Shown here piece after piece: positions 30,972 through 40,516 of a stretch of 64,000 nucleotides of DNA. Position numbers and translations under genes: made by a program. Location of the stretch: NCBI RefSeq assembly GCF_014204795.1, contig NZ_JACHMB010000001.1, forward strand, positions 2,480,001-2,544,000. Direction: 5' to 3'. Position 1 is the stretch's first letter. Each line of letters begins with the position of its first letter. The notes beneath the pieces are model-generated. The model was not told the DNA's origin. It saw only the letters and a program-made list of their open reading frames with translations, and searched no databases. Source of the stretch: Nonomuraea jabiensis. Its GTDB lineage: Bacteria > Actinomycetota > Actinomycetes > Streptosporangiales > Streptosporangiaceae.

Positions 30972-32822
30972 CTAGTCGCCGGCGGCGCTCCGGTACTGGG
31001 CGGCCAGGGCGATGGTCTGCTGCGCGGTGTACGGGTCGAAGGTGCGCAGCGCCCGGGCGTCCAGGCCGGCCAGCAGCCGGGCGGCCCGCGCGGGGTCTCC
31101 GTCGCGGCGGACGTACTCGTCGTCCTGGAAGCGGATCGACGGGCGGGCGGCGTCGAGCGCGGCGGTCCGGACGATCGCCGCCACGACGGGGTCATGGCTC
31201 CCGGTCTCGGCCTGGCGGCGCTCGCGTACCTCCGCCAGCGCCTCGCCCGCCGTGGCGAGGGCGTCGCTGCCGCCGAGGGCGAACCACGCGCCCACCTCCG
31301 CCGCGTGCAGCACGTCGGCGTCGCGCTCCTCCGCCACGCCCTGCGGGGGTGTGATGCGGACGCGCAGCGGCTCGCCGGTGACCACCCACTGCACGGGCTC
31401 GCCCACCGGGTCGCGGGCGGGGAGGCCGAGGACCGGCGTGATGTCGTATTCGCCGGGTTCGGCGAAGGTGAAACCGGCCGAGCCGAAGGTGAGGTTGACG
31501 TTGTTGCTGGTCGCCCCGCCGGGCGGGAGGGTGAGCTTGGCGGTGGAGTCCATGGCTGCCATGCACCGCTGCGCGATCGGGGTGAACGCGGTCGCCTCCG
31601 CCGGCGGATCGCCGGCCCGGCGCACCAGGATCTCCAGCGGCCCGGCCTTCGGGTCGAGCACCCAGCGCTCCACCTCCAGATCCGCCGTCGTACGGTTCTC
31701 CAGGGTGACCTTGAGGAACACCGGCTGGCCGAAGGCGAAGACCGGCCCGGACTCGGGCGCGGCGAGCGTCAGCCGGTAACCGTCGAACGGGATCTCGGGC
31801 GCGTACGGCGAGTGCCCGCCGCCCCCGTCGGCCCAGTAGCGAACCGAGTGGAAGGGCTCGCCTCCGGGGATCAGCGCCGTCAACGGCCCGTGCCGGAGAA
31901 AGGCCAGCTCGTCGGCGTCGAAGGTGAACCCGAACTCCCGCCAGTAGTCCTGCTCGTGCCCGCCGCCCAGGTATCGCCAGTCGTAGTTCATGAAGGAGGT
32001 CGAGTCGGCCCGGCCGACCACGCGCTCGAAGCGGTGCGCGAGGTTGAGCGCGTGCCCGAGCTCGTGCACGATGGTCCTGATGATCTTCTGATCCCTGGTC
32101 GCCCCCTGGAACCCGGCGGTGAAGACCGCCGCGCCCTGCCGCTGGAGCAGCCCTTCGGCGTCGAACATCACGCCGGCCAGCCCGGGGATGGCCGCCCGCG
32201 ACAGCAGGAGCAGATGCAGCTCCCACGCCCGGGCGCGCAGCGAGGCGTCGCCCGTGATGAGCATGAGATCGCTCAGCATGGTGTAGAGCAGCGAGTCGTC
32301 CCAGGCTCCGGCGATCCCGGCGGGGATGGGGCTCTGCCGGCCGACGTCCCTGACCGCGAACCCGGCGGCCCGCAGGCAGCCGTTGACCGTGCGCTCCACG
32401 CCCTGGAAGATCACCGGGCTCGGCGCCGGGACGTTCTGCTCCAGCTCGATCTCCAGGCCCAGCTCGCGCAGCGCGTCGTCCTTGCGCTCGACGGGGACGA
32501 CCACCTCGGTCCGGGTGGGCAGCCCGTTCAGCGGGGCGTCGAGCACGAACGTGACCGACACGCCGTCGGCCTGTGCCTGGGCCAGGGCCAGCGACCCCGT
32601 CGTCTTGCCGGTGGGAGCGGCCTGCCAGATCGCCGGCCACGTGCCGTCGTCGAGCGCGACCTTGGTGCCGGGCGCGGTGCGCGCCGACGCCAGGTACGCC
32701 TTCCGGCCGTCCGCCGCGACCTGGAACACGTCCGCGCTGATCACCCCCGAGCCGTCAGCGTCCACCCGCAGCGTGACCGAGATGCCGCCGCTCTGCCCCT
32801 CGTAGCGCCCGTCCCTGATCAT
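30972..32822 (-). CDS. Metzincin-like zinc metallopeptidase, large unknown family
   Basis: A 616-residue protein with the extended zinc motif [11 protein letters not shown] (H253, E254, H257, H263) and a Met-turn-like FMNYDW at 277-282. Residues 1-125 form a beta-rich domain, 165-300 the protease core, and 370-500 an immunoglobulin-like part ([20 protein letters not shown]). No signal peptide is visible, which is unusual for a metzincin. ATG 32822 has GAGGAG upstream. Substrate and partners unknown. Confidence 0.7.
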   Translation of the reverse strand: MIRDGRYEGQSGGISVTLRVDADGSGVISADVFQVAADGRKAYLASARTAPGTKVALDDGTWPAIWQAAPTGKTTGSLALAQAQADGVSVTFVLDAPLNGLPTRTEVVVPVERKDDALRELGLEIELEQNVPAPSPVIFQGVERTVNGCLRAAGFAVRDVGRQSPIPAGIAGAWDDSLLYTMLSDLMLITGDASLRARAWELHLLLLSRAAIPGLAGVMFDAEGLLQRQGAAVFTAGFQGATRDQKIIRTIVHELGHALNLAHRFERVVGRADSTSFMNYDWRYLGGGHEQDYWREFGFTFDADELAFLRHGPLTALIPGGEPFHSVRYWADGGGGHSPYAPEIPFDGYRLTLAAPESGPVFAFGQPVFLKVTLENRTTADLEVERWVLDPKAGPLEILVRRAGDPPAEATAFTPIAQRCMAAMDSTAKLTLPPGGATSNNVNLTFGSAGFTFAEPGEYDITPVLGLPARDPVGEPVQWVVTGEPLRVRITPPQGVAEERDADVLHAAEVGAWFALGGSDALATAGEALAEVRERRQAETGSHDPVVAAIVRTAALDAARPSIRFQDDEYVRRDGDPARAARLLAGLDARALRTFDPYTAQQTIALAAQYRSAAGD

Positions 32823-32893
32823 GGGATCTCCTCGATGTCGAATGCACCGTTCCAACGATGACGCACGACGGGCCGGGATGGCATGAGTATCCC

Positions 32894-34756
32894 TTACTCA
32901 ACCGCCGCCTCGGCGACGGAGGCGACGGGAGCGACGGGGGCGATGGAGCGGTCGTCGTCCACCAGGAAACCGCCGGACTGGTGCCGCCAGAGCCGGGCGT
33001 ACGGGCCTTCGGCCTGGAGCAGCTCGGAGTGGGAGCCCTGCTCCACGATGCGCCCCCGGTTGAGCACGACCAGCCGGTCCATCCGGACGACGGTGCTCAG
33101 CCGGTGGGCGACCACGAGCGCGGTGCGGTCGCGCATCAGGTGCCACAGGGCTTCCTGGACGAGGATCTCGCTCTCGGAGTCGAGGGCGCTGGTGGCCTCG
33201 TCCAGCAGCAGGATCGGGGCGTCGCGCAGGATGGCGCGCGCGAGCGCGAGGCGCTGGCGCTGGCCGCCGGAGAGCTTGACGCCGCGCTCGCCGACCAGGG
33301 TGTCGAAGCCGTCCGGCAGGGACTCGGCGAACTCCGTGACGTGCGCCGCCCGCGCCGCCGCGAGGATCTCGGCGTCGGTGGCGCCCGGCCGGGCGAAGCC
33401 GATGTTGTCGCGCACCGACCGGTGGAACATGGCGGGTTCCTGGGGGACGTACGCGATGAGGCTGCGCAGGTCGGCCTGGCGCAGCCGGGAGATGTCCTGG
33501 CCGCCGATCAGGATCCGGCCCGCGTCGACGTCCATGAGGCGAAGCAGCAGCCGGGTGAGGGTGGTCTTGCCGCCGCCGGACTGGCCGACCAGCCCGATCT
33601 TGGTGCCGCTGGGGATGTCCAGGTCCAGGCCCTCGAACAGGGGCGGGGCGCCGCCGTGCGCGAACCGCACCCGCTCGAAGCGCACGCTCGAGTCGGCCGG
33701 GCGCAGCGGCTGCGGGACGGCGGGGTCCAGCACGGTCGGCGGCTCCAGCAGCAGCTCGGTGAACTGGGCGGCCTCGGTGAGCACGCTCTCGATCCGCCGG
33801 TAGATCTGGTTGAACTCGAACATGATGCTGATCGCGCTCGTGTAGTAGGAGAACGTCACCACGATGGCCTCCACGCCCAGCCCGCCCCGCAGCACCACGG
33901 CGAGGAGCAGGCCGACGGCACTGGTGAGGACCGAGATCGGGGCGACGACCGTGTCCACCCGCAGGTTGCCGTAGTCCCAGGACCGCAGCGACAGCCGCTG
34001 CTGCTCGGCGAGCCTGGCCCGGTGCTCGGTGGCCTCGCGGTCCTCGGCGGCGAACGCGCGGACCGTCTCCATGTTGGCCAGCACGTCGGCGACATGGCCC
34101 GACACCAGCACCTTGGCGGCCTCGCGCTCGTCGACCAGCGCCTGGCGGCGGCGGATCAGCGGGGCGACGAGCACGCCGGTGACGATGATGAGACCGACGA
34201 GAACGAGGACCAGCAGCGGGTGATACTGCCACAGCACCACCGAGGCGAAGATCAACGGCATCAGCTTGGCCATGATCGAGAAGGTGAGCGTGTCGGCGAA
34301 GTCCTCGAACCGGGCGGAGAACCCCAGCACCCGTTTGGTCAGCGAGCCGGCGAAGTTGTTGTGGAAGAACGCGGCGTCCTTGGTCAGCAGCTCGTCCATG
34401 CCCACCACGCCGAGCCGTTCGATGCCCCGGGCGTCCGTGCGGTTGAGGAAGTGCAGCCCGATCCGCCACAGCACCTCGCCCGCCAGCAGCAGCGCGCCGA
34501 AGGCGAGCACGTACGGCAGGAGCGCGGCGACGCTGCCCTCCCCGCCGCCGGCCAGATGCCCCACCAGCCCGGCCACCGCCAGCGGCGCCAGGTAGGACAG
34601 GCAGATGTTGCCCAGCGCCGGCAGCGTCAGCGCGGGCAGCGCGACCCACCGCTGGCGGACCAGCTCGCCGCAGTAGTAGCGCAGCGCCAGCAGCACCGCC
34701 GACCTCCGCTCGGACGGAGCGTCTTTGGATTTCTGAAGTGTTCCGAGCACAGCCAT
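32894..34756 (-). CDS. ABC exporter half-transporter (fused membrane and ATPase domains)
   Basis: A 620-residue protein. Six transmembrane segments in residues 30-310 are followed by an ATPase with Walker A GQSGGGKTT (about 390), signature LSGGQRQRLALARA (about 495), Walker B ILLLDEATSALD and H-loop VVAHRLS. MsbA-like lipid or drug exporters have this layout and act as dimers; no partner gene is adjacent. ATG 34756 has GGAGGG upstream. The tail is an Ala/Val/Pro-rich repeat (APVAPVASVAEAAVE). Confidence 0.9.
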   Translation of the reverse strand: MAVLGTLQKSKDAPSERRSAVLLALRYYCGELVRQRWVALPALTLPALGNICLSYLAPLAVAGLVGHLAGGGEGSVAALLPYVLAFGALLLAGEVLWRIGLHFLNRTDARGIERLGVVGMDELLTKDAAFFHNNFAGSLTKRVLGFSARFEDFADTLTFSIMAKLMPLIFASVVLWQYHPLLVLVLVGLIIVTGVLVAPLIRRRQALVDEREAAKVLVSGHVADVLANMETVRAFAAEDREATEHRARLAEQQRLSLRSWDYGNLRVDTVVAPISVLTSAVGLLLAVVLRGGLGVEAIVVTFSYYTSAISIMFEFNQIYRRIESVLTEAAQFTELLLEPPTVLDPAVPQPLRPADSSVRFERVRFAHGGAPPLFEGLDLDIPSGTKIGLVGQSGGGKTTLTRLLLRLMDVDAGRILIGGQDISRLRQADLRSLIAYVPQEPAMFHRSVRDNIGFARPGATDAEILAAARAAHVTEFAESLPDGFDTLVGERGVKLSGGQRQRLALARAILRDAPILLLDEATSALDSESEILVQEALWHLMRDRTALVVAHRLSTVVRMDRLVVLNRGRIVEQGSHSELLQAEGPYARLWRHQSGGFLVDDDRSIAPVAPVASVAEAAVE

Positions 34757-34858
34757 CCGCCCTCCCCGAATGCAGACACGGCCCCCGCTCATGCTGCCGT
34801 CCGGGGGTACGAGGGAGCGAACGATTTTCCGGCCGCCGCCCCCTCGTACGACGCGGGC

Positions 34859-36280
34859 TTACTGGATTGCGCCGGATTGGGAGAGAAGGTCCTGGTACCA
34901 GGTGTCGTACGGGTGGTTGGTCGCCGGGTAGTTGGCGAGCGGGCTGGTCGCGTCGCCGGCCGAGTCGAAGTCCCAGCCCCGTACGATCCGTCCCGCCTGC
35001 CGCGCCGCGGTGAGGAACGAGGACTGCGTGGCGGGCGCGGCGTAGAACAGCGCGCCCTGCTGGAGCTCCGCGCTGTCGCCCTGCTGGAACTCGTCGAAGG
35101 CGACCTGCTGGTAGCGGATGCGGTCGCCGGTGTACCTGTCGGTGTCGACGCGCAGGGTCTGCGACGGGGTCGGGCCGTCGGCGCCGGTCCACACGCGCAC
35201 GCGCGAGGTGCCGCCGGCCGAGGTGGTCTTGTCGTAGCGGGCGTCGGAGGTCTTGGCGTTGCCGCTCCACGAGACCGACATCGCGCCGGCGTCGAGCACG
35301 CCGTCCCAGTCCCAGTTCTGGCTGCCGCTCTGGCTGCGGTGGATCTCGCGCAGCCGCGTGCCCGCCGGATCGGTGAACCTGATCGTCGGCTGGACGCCGT
35401 CGTCGTACTTGCGGCTGGCCGACCAGGTGATCTCGCCGTCGGCGCCGAGGCGGCCCACGCGGTACCACAGCGTGGTCGCGCTCTGGGACTGGTGGACCTC
35501 GACCAGGTCGCCGTTGTCGTTGAGGGCGACGGCCGGCGTCACGCCGTTGTCGTACTTGCCGTGGCGCAGCCAGGTCACGCGGCCGTCGGCGCCGTACGTG
35601 CCGGACCAGTACCAGAGCGCGCCCCCACCCGAGTCGTGCACCTCCACGACCTGGCCGCGGCCGTTGATCGCGATGGCCGGGCTGGAGCCGACGTCGCGCT
35701 TGTACAGCGTGCGGGTCGTGCCGTTGCCGGAGATCAGGGGGAGCACCCGGCCGCGCAGCTCGTCCACCGTGGGCGGGGTCGCCGGGTAGTCCTTGGCCCA
35801 GAGCAGCCGCGGGCCGAACACGGACACGAGCTCCTGGTTGAGCGCGGCCAGGTTGCCGGCGGCGTACGAGGTGTTGTCGGTCAGGTCGTCCTTGATGTCG
35901 AGGGCGACGACGATCGGCGCTGCGGTGGGGTGCTGCGCGGACCAGGTGTTGATCGCGTTGAGCCAGTCGCGCAGGAGGTTGGAGGCGGGGTTGCCGGTGT
36001 GGTCGACCTGGTTGCCCGGGGAGTCGTGGCCGATGGAGTAGTCGTTCGAGGTGGCGTAGCCGTTGTCGTGTATGTCGAGTTCGAGGAAGCGGATGCCGTG
36101 GTCGAGCTGGTAGGCGATCGAGTTCTTGGCGCCGGCGACGTTGCCCGAGTAGCTGTTGTGCGTGGCGCGGAAGATCGCCGAGGGTAACGGCTGGTCCGCT
36201 TGCGCCTGGGCGGGTCCGCTGATCAGCAGTGCGGACGTGGCGAGGGCGAGCGCGGACAGGACGGTTCGTGATCGGAGCAT
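34859..36280 (-). CDS. Secreted PI-PLC-X-type phosphodiesterase with tandem beta repeats
   Basis: A 473-residue exported protein: signal peptide 1-28; TIM-barrel phosphodiesterase about 33-195 with the two catalytic histidines H41 (RATHNSYSG) and H85 (SIGHDSPGN) and metal-site E67/D69 (FLELDIHD). Residues 196-360 hold three beta-repeat units of about 45 residues (VVEVHDSGGGALWYWSGTYG, LVEVHQSQSATTLWYRVGRL, LREIHRSQSGSQNWDWDG), perhaps a carbohydrate- or surface-binding module. The C-terminal 100 residues belong with the catalytic domain (ARQAGRIVRGWDFDSAGD). Confidence 0.85.
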   Translation of the reverse strand: MLRSRTVLSALALATSALLISGPAQAQADQPLPSAIFRATHNSYSGNVAGAKNSIAYQLDHGIRFLELDIHDNGYATSNDYSIGHDSPGNQVDHTGNPASNLLRDWLNAINTWSAQHPTAAPIVVALDIKDDLTDNTSYAAGNLAALNQELVSVFGPRLLWAKDYPATPPTVDELRGRVLPLISGNGTTRTLYKRDVGSSPAIAINGRGQVVEVHDSGGGALWYWSGTYGADGRVTWLRHGKYDNGVTPAVALNDNGDLVEVHQSQSATTLWYRVGRLGADGEITWSASRKYDDGVQPTIRFTDPAGTRLREIHRSQSGSQNWDWDGVLDAGAMSVSWSGNAKTSDARYDKTTSAGGTSRVRVWTGADGPTPSQTLRVDTDRYTGDRIRYQQVAFDEFQQGDSAELQQGALFYAAPATQSSFLTAARQAGRIVRGWDFDSAGDATSPLANYPATNHPYDTWYQDLLSQSGAIQ

Positions 36281-36413
36281 GCTCTGATCATCACGGCGCG
36301 GATCTTTCCCGACAATATGGCTGCCGAGGCGGTTCAGGTAGGGCTGGCCCTACCACGTACACGCCCGTGCGCAGGGTCGATGCGTCCCGGGCCCGGCTCG
36401 TAGCGTCTTCCCC

Positions 36414-37079
36414 ATGAGAACCCTCCAGCGCCGCCTCGCCACCGACACCCGCTACACCCTGCTCGGCCTCCCGCTCTCCGTCGCCTCCTTCGCCACCACC
36501 GTCATCGGCGTCTCGGCCGGCCTGGGCAGCGCGGTCGCCTTCGTCGGCCTGCCGGTGCTGGCCGCGACCGCCGCCTCGGCCAGGCATCTCGCCGACCTCG
36601 AACGCGTCGCGCTCCCCGGCGTGCTCGGCCACCCCGTCGCCCGCCCGGCGTACGCCCCCGTCCCCGAGGGCGCGGGCTGGTTCCGCCGCGTGATGAACCC
36701 GCTGACCAGCGGGCAGGCGATGATGGACCTGCTGCACGGGATCATCGCGCTGCCGTTCGCGCTGGCCGCCTTCGTCCTCAGCGCCGTGTGGTGGGCAGGG
36801 GCCGTCGCCGGCCTCACCTTCCCCCTCTACGGCTGGGCCATCGCCCGGATCCCCGGCGTCCTCGAGAACGGGCTGCCCGAGTGGCTGGGGCTCGCCGGCA
36901 CGCCCACGACGTTCGTGCTCGTCACCACGGCGGTGGGCGCCCTGTTCGCGCTGACGCTGGTGCCGGTGGTCCGGATGGCCGCCCTGCTGAAGGCGGGCGT
37001 GGCGCAGACCATGCTCACCCGCGCCGTCCACCCGGAGCCCGCCGCGGCCCGCGAGCCCGCCTGGGTGATCGCGCGATAG
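36414..37079 (+). CDS. Stand-alone putative sensor-domain membrane protein
   Basis: A 221-residue protein with four hydrophobic segments in two pairs (about 15-55 and 108-180). It matches the membrane sensor domain that normally forms the N-terminus of actinobacterial histidine kinases (TRYTLLGLPLSVASFATTVI, WFRRVMNPLTSGQAMMDLLH). Here it has no kinase part. A kinase gene starts 570 bases downstream on the same strand. Confidence 0.75.
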   Translation: MRTLQRRLATDTRYTLLGLPLSVASFATTVIGVSAGLGSAVAFVGLPVLAATAASARHLADLERVALPGVLGHPVARPAYAPVPEGAGWFRRVMNPLTSGQAMMDLLHGIIALPFALAAFVLSAVWWAGAVAGLTFPLYGWAIARIPGVLENGLPEWLGLAGTPTTFVLVTTAVGALFALTLVPVVRMAALLKAGVAQTMLTRAVHPEPAAAREPAWVIAR

Positions 37080-37096
37080 CCCGGCCCCCTGACCGG

Positions 37097-37483
37097 TCAG
37101 GCGCGCAGCACCTGGACCACGCGGACGCCGCTGAAGACGCCCATCGCCAGGTGCGCCCCGACCAGGGCGATCTGGAAGAGCCGCAGGGACGCGGTGAGCC
37201 GCGGGTCGTCGTAGCCGCCGTCGTAGAAGCCGGAGACGAACGCGAGCACGCCCGCGATCGCGAGCAACCCGGCGGAGACGGCGGCCACGCCGCGGTGGCG
37301 TCGGGTGGTCCCGAAGGCCAGGACGGCCTGGACGATCATCATGGGGAGCGGCGCGGACAGGCGTGCCTCGGAGCCGAGCGCGTCGAGCAGGGTCGGGCTG
37401 AGGCCGGTGCCGATGGAGATCAGGGCGCCCGTGACATCCATGAGGAGCAGCAGGGCGACCAGGGCTGGAACGGGGCGGTTCAT
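37097..37483 (-). CDS. Small membrane protein of unknown function
   Basis: A 128-residue protein with four hydrophobic helices (about 6-24, 40-58, 66-86, 100-122) and no recognised motif. ATG 37483 has GGAGGAA upstream. Convergent with the sensor-domain gene and divergent from the kinase gene, whose paired dyads lie between them. Confidence 0.7.
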   Translation of the reverse strand: MNRPVPALVALLLLMDVTGALISIGTGLSPTLLDALGSEARLSAPLPMMIVQAVLAFGTTRRHRGVAAVSAGLLAIAGVLAFVSGFYDGGYDDPRLTASLRLFQIALVGAHLAMGVFSGVRVVQVLRA

Positions 37484-37564
37484 GGTTATTCCTCCGTGTG
37501 TCGATGGGGTCAACCATGGGCGCCCGGCCGTCCGCGTTTCACGAGGCCACGGTCATGAGCGCGA

Positions 37565-37618
37565 CGGGACCTCCGGTCCCGGCCGGGCGGGACGTGACAG
37601 TCGGGACATCCTGTCCCG
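37565..37618 (+). promoter_or_regulatory. Two matched 17-base dyads upstream of the two-component operon
   Basis: Site 1: CGGGACC - TCC - GGTCCCG (37565-37581). Site 2: CGGGACA - TCC - TGTCCCG (37602-37618). Both have seven-base perfect arms and the same three-base centre, and their centres are 37 bases apart. They lie 35-90 bases before the kinase start, as expected for autoregulation by its NarL-type partner, and could also serve the divergent membrane gene. Confidence 0.7.
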
Positions 37619-37652
37619 TGACCTGCGCACGCGCGGCGGGCACAATGGCGCC

Positions 37653-39728
37653 GTGTCACCACGCGACAGGCAGGCCAGGACGGGCGCCGTCGGCGCGGCC
37701 CGCGACAGGCAGGCCAAGGCCGGCGCCGCCGCCGGCGCGGTCCTCACGCTGGGCCTCACCGCGGCCGGCATCGTGCTGCACGTCGCCGACGGGCAGGCGC
37801 CCGGCAACCCCGATCTCATGGCGTGGTGGCCGATGAGCGCGACGGCCGCCTGCTCGTACGGCCTGATGGGCGCCTGGCTCGCCGGCGCGCGCCCGCGGCT
37901 CGTCATCGGCTGGCTGCTGCTGGCGATCGGCCTGCTCCAGGCGATCAGCCTCGCCGGGCCTCAATACGCCGTCCACGCGCTGGCGGTCGGGCACCCCCTG
38001 CCGGGCGCCGAGGCCGCGCTGTGGGTCGGGAACTGGACGTGGCGCACCGGGCTCGCCCTCATCGCCCTGGTGCTGCCGCTGCTGCTGCCCGACGGGCGGC
38101 TGCTGGGGCGCGGCTGGCACCCGGCGATGTGGCTGGCGGCGGCCGGCGTGTTGGCGGCCAGCGTGGACGCGGCGAGGATGGGCTACACCGTGGACGCCCC
38201 CAGCCTGATCGGCACCTACCTGCGCAATCCCGTCGGCGTGGACCGGCTGCCGCCGTGGCTGGGCCTGGCGGTGAACGCGGTTCCGGCGGCCGCGCTGGCG
38301 CTCGCCCTCGTGTGCCTGTGGCGCAGGTGGAGCGAGGGCGGCCTGGCGCAGCGGCAGCAGCTCAAGTGGATCGGGCTCGGGTTCGCGGCCACGGTGGTGC
38401 TGTTCGGGCTGGGCTTCCCCCTCGGCCCGGTGGTGACCGCGGCGGCGATGCTGCCGCTGCCGCTCGGCTGCCTGGTGGCGGCCATGCGGTACGGGCTGTG
38501 GGACGTCGACGTGGTCGTCAGCCGGTCGCTGCGCTACACCCTGCTCCTGCTGTGCGCCCTGGTGGGTTACACCGCGCTGGTGGACCTCCTGAGCGGCCTG
38601 CTCGGCCGCTCGACCGGCGCGCCGCTGGTCGCCGTGGCGGTGGTGGCGCTGGCCGGCCGCCCGTTGGAGGGCCTGCTGCGGGGCCGGGTCAACCGGCTGG
38701 TGCACGGCCGGAGCGAGGACCCGTACGCGGTGCTGGCCGGCATCGCCCGGCGCCTGGACGCCGCCCGCGACGCGGACGTGGTCGGCGCCGAGCTGCTGCC
38801 CGAGATGACCCGCACGGTGGCCTCGACGATGCGCCTGCCGTACGTGGCGATCGAGCTGGCGGACGGCGAGCGCGTCGCGCACGGGAGCCCCGTGGCGGAG
38901 ACCGAACGCCTCCCCCTGCGTTACGGCGGGGCCGACGTCGGCACCATGCTGGTCGGCCACCGCGCCGACGGGCTGAGCCGGGCCGAACGCAGGCTGCTGA
39001 CCTCCCTCGCCGCCTCCGCCGGGGTGGCCGTGCACACGGTCGCCCTGACGCGGGACCTGGTGCGCTCGCGCAAGCAGCTCGTCACCGCGCGGGAGGAGGA
39101 GCGGCGGCGGCTCTACCGGGAGCTGCACGACGGCTTCGGCCCCCTGCTGGCCGCGGCGGCGCTGCAGGCCGAGACCGCCCGCGACCTGATCGGCGAGGAC
39201 CGGGCGGCGGCGACGCGGCTGCTGGACAAGGTGGTGCCGCGGCTGCGCGGGGCGGTGGACGACGTTCGCGGGATCGTGCACGGCCTGCGCCCGCCCGCCC
39301 TCGACGACCTCGGCCTGCCGTCGGCCGTGCGCGAGCTGGCCGGCCGGTTCGCCGGCGCGCGCCTGCGGATCGACGTCGAGATCGCCGAACCCCTGGATCC
39401 GGCGCCGGCCGCCGTCGAGGTCGCCGCGTACCGCATGGTGGCCGAGGCCCTGACCAACATCACCCGCCACGCGGGCGCGGCCACGGCCCGGGTCGAGCTG
39501 CGGCGCGAGGCGGACGACCTGCGGGTGGTGGTCGAGGACGACGGCCGCGGCATGCCGCGGGCGCCGGTGCCGGGCATGGGGGTGGCGTCCATGCGGGCCA
39601 GGGCGCGCGAGCTCGGCGGCGACCTGACCATCGGCGCCGGGGCCGGTGGCGCCGGGACCCGCGTCGAGGCCCGCCTGCCGCTGCACACGCGCGGCGAGAT
39701 CGAGCTGACCGAGGAGGTGCCCGCGTGA
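37653..39728 (+). CDS. Large multi-pass sensor histidine kinase (HisKA_3)
   Basis: A 691-residue kinase. Eight or so hydrophobic segments in residues 25-335, a GAF-like domain about 355-465, phosphoacceptor H492 (RRRLYRELHDGFGPLLAA) and HATPase (MVAEALTNITRHAGAA, VVEDDGRGMP, GMGVASMRARAREL). Start GTG 37653 has no ribosome site, but CACAAT at 37641-37646 could be a -10 element for a leaderless mRNA. It is coupled to the response regulator (GTGA overlap). Confidence 0.88.
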   Translation: MSPRDRQARTGAVGAARDRQAKAGAAAGAVLTLGLTAAGIVLHVADGQAPGNPDLMAWWPMSATAACSYGLMGAWLAGARPRLVIGWLLLAIGLLQAISLAGPQYAVHALAVGHPLPGAEAALWVGNWTWRTGLALIALVLPLLLPDGRLLGRGWHPAMWLAAAGVLAASVDAARMGYTVDAPSLIGTYLRNPVGVDRLPPWLGLAVNAVPAAALALALVCLWRRWSEGGLAQRQQLKWIGLGFAATVVLFGLGFPLGPVVTAAAMLPLPLGCLVAAMRYGLWDVDVVVSRSLRYTLLLLCALVGYTALVDLLSGLLGRSTGAPLVAVAVVALAGRPLEGLLRGRVNRLVHGRSEDPYAVLAGIARRLDAARDADVVGAELLPEMTRTVASTMRLPYVAIELADGERVAHGSPVAETERLPLRYGGADVGTMLVGHRADGLSRAERRLLTSLAASAGVAVHTVALTRDLVRSRKQLVTAREEERRRLYRELHDGFGPLLAAAALQAETARDLIGEDRAAATRLLDKVVPRLRGAVDDVRGIVHGLRPPALDDLGLPSAVRELAGRFAGARLRIDVEIAEPLDPAPAAVEVAAYRMVAEALTNITRHAGAATARVELRREADDLRVVVEDDGRGMPRAPVPGMGVASMRARARELGGDLTIGAGAGGAGTRVEARLPLHTRGEIELTEEVPA

Positions 39729-40384
39729 GGGTGCTCGTCGTCGATGACCATCCGCTCTACCGGGAGGGACTGATCACCGCCCTGGAGGCGCTGCCGGACG
39801 TCGAGGTGGTCGGGGAGGCGCCCGACGGGCACGAAGCCGTCCGGCTCGCCGCCGAGCTGACGCCGGACATCGTGGTGATGGACCTCAACCTGCCCGCGCG
39901 CGACGGCGGACCGGCGCTCAACGGCATCGACGCCACCCGCGAGATCGTCCGGCACCGGCCGGAGACCGCGGTGCTGGTCCTGACGATGCTGGACGGCGAC
40001 GACTCGGTGTTCGCGGCGATGCGGGCGGGCGCGCGCGGCTACCTCGTCAAGGGCGCCGACCGGCAGGAGATCGCGCGGGCGCTGCGGGCCGTCGGCAGCG
40101 GCGAGGTGGTCTTCAGCGCGGCGATCGCGGGGCGGGTGCTGTCGTGGTTCGCCTCCGGCGGCAGGGCCGCGACCATGCCGTTCCCCGAGCTGACCGAGCG
40201 CGAGCGCGAGGTGCTCGATCTCGTGGCCCGCGGGCTGACGAACGCCGCCATCGCCAAGAGGCTGTTCCTGTCGGACAAGACGGTGCGCAACCACGTGTCC
40301 AACGTCTTCACCAAGCTGCAGGTCGCCGACCGCGCCGAAGCCGTCGCCCGGGCCAGGGACGCGGGGCTGGGCTCGGGCGGCTGA
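39725..40384 (+). CDS. NarL/FixJ-type response regulator
   Basis: A 219-residue regulator: receiver with D7-D8, phospho-acceptor D53 (VVMDLNLP) and VKGAD; an unusual inserted stretch PARDGGPALNG after the acceptor; LuxR-type helix-turn-helix about 153-210 (LTEREREVLDLVARGLTNAA, IAKRLFLSDKTVRNHVSNVF). GTG start overlaps the kinase stop. Likely binds the dyads at 37565-37618. Confidence 0.92.
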   Translation: MRVLVVDDHPLYREGLITALEALPDVEVVGEAPDGHEAVRLAAELTPDIVVMDLNLPARDGGPALNGIDATREIVRHRPETAVLVLTMLDGDDSVFAAMRAGARGYLVKGADRQEIARALRAVGSGEVVFSAAIAGRVLSWFASGGRAATMPFPELTEREREVLDLVARGLTNAAIAKRLFLSDKTVRNHVSNVFTKLQVADRAEAVARARDAGLGSGG

Positions 40385-40392
40385 TCACCTCG

Positions 40393-40499
40393 TACGGGCC
40401 AGGGGCGGCCCGCCTGGCGCGGGCGGCATACGGGCCGGGGCGGCCAGCCTGGCGCGGGCGGCGTACGGGCCGGGGGCGGCCCGCCTGGCGCGGGCGGCA
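40393..40499 (+). repeat. Three tandem 35-36-base repeats
   Basis: Units at 40393-40428, 40429-40463 and 40464-40499 share the frame TACGGGCC...GGCGGCC...CCTGGCGCGGGCGGC with two or three differences. They fill the gap between the response regulator and the aldo/keto reductase start, and may form stem-loops. Confidence 0.85.
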
Positions 40500-40516
40500 T
40501 GTGGTCAACTGGCGGC

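Noticed and set aside
29817..36187. Plus-strand open frames of more than 1000 codons across 29.8-36.2 kb
   Set aside because: They lie antisense to the serine hydrolase, metzincin, ABC exporter and PI-PLC genes, which have signal peptides, catalytic motifs and ribosome sites; the plus frames have none.
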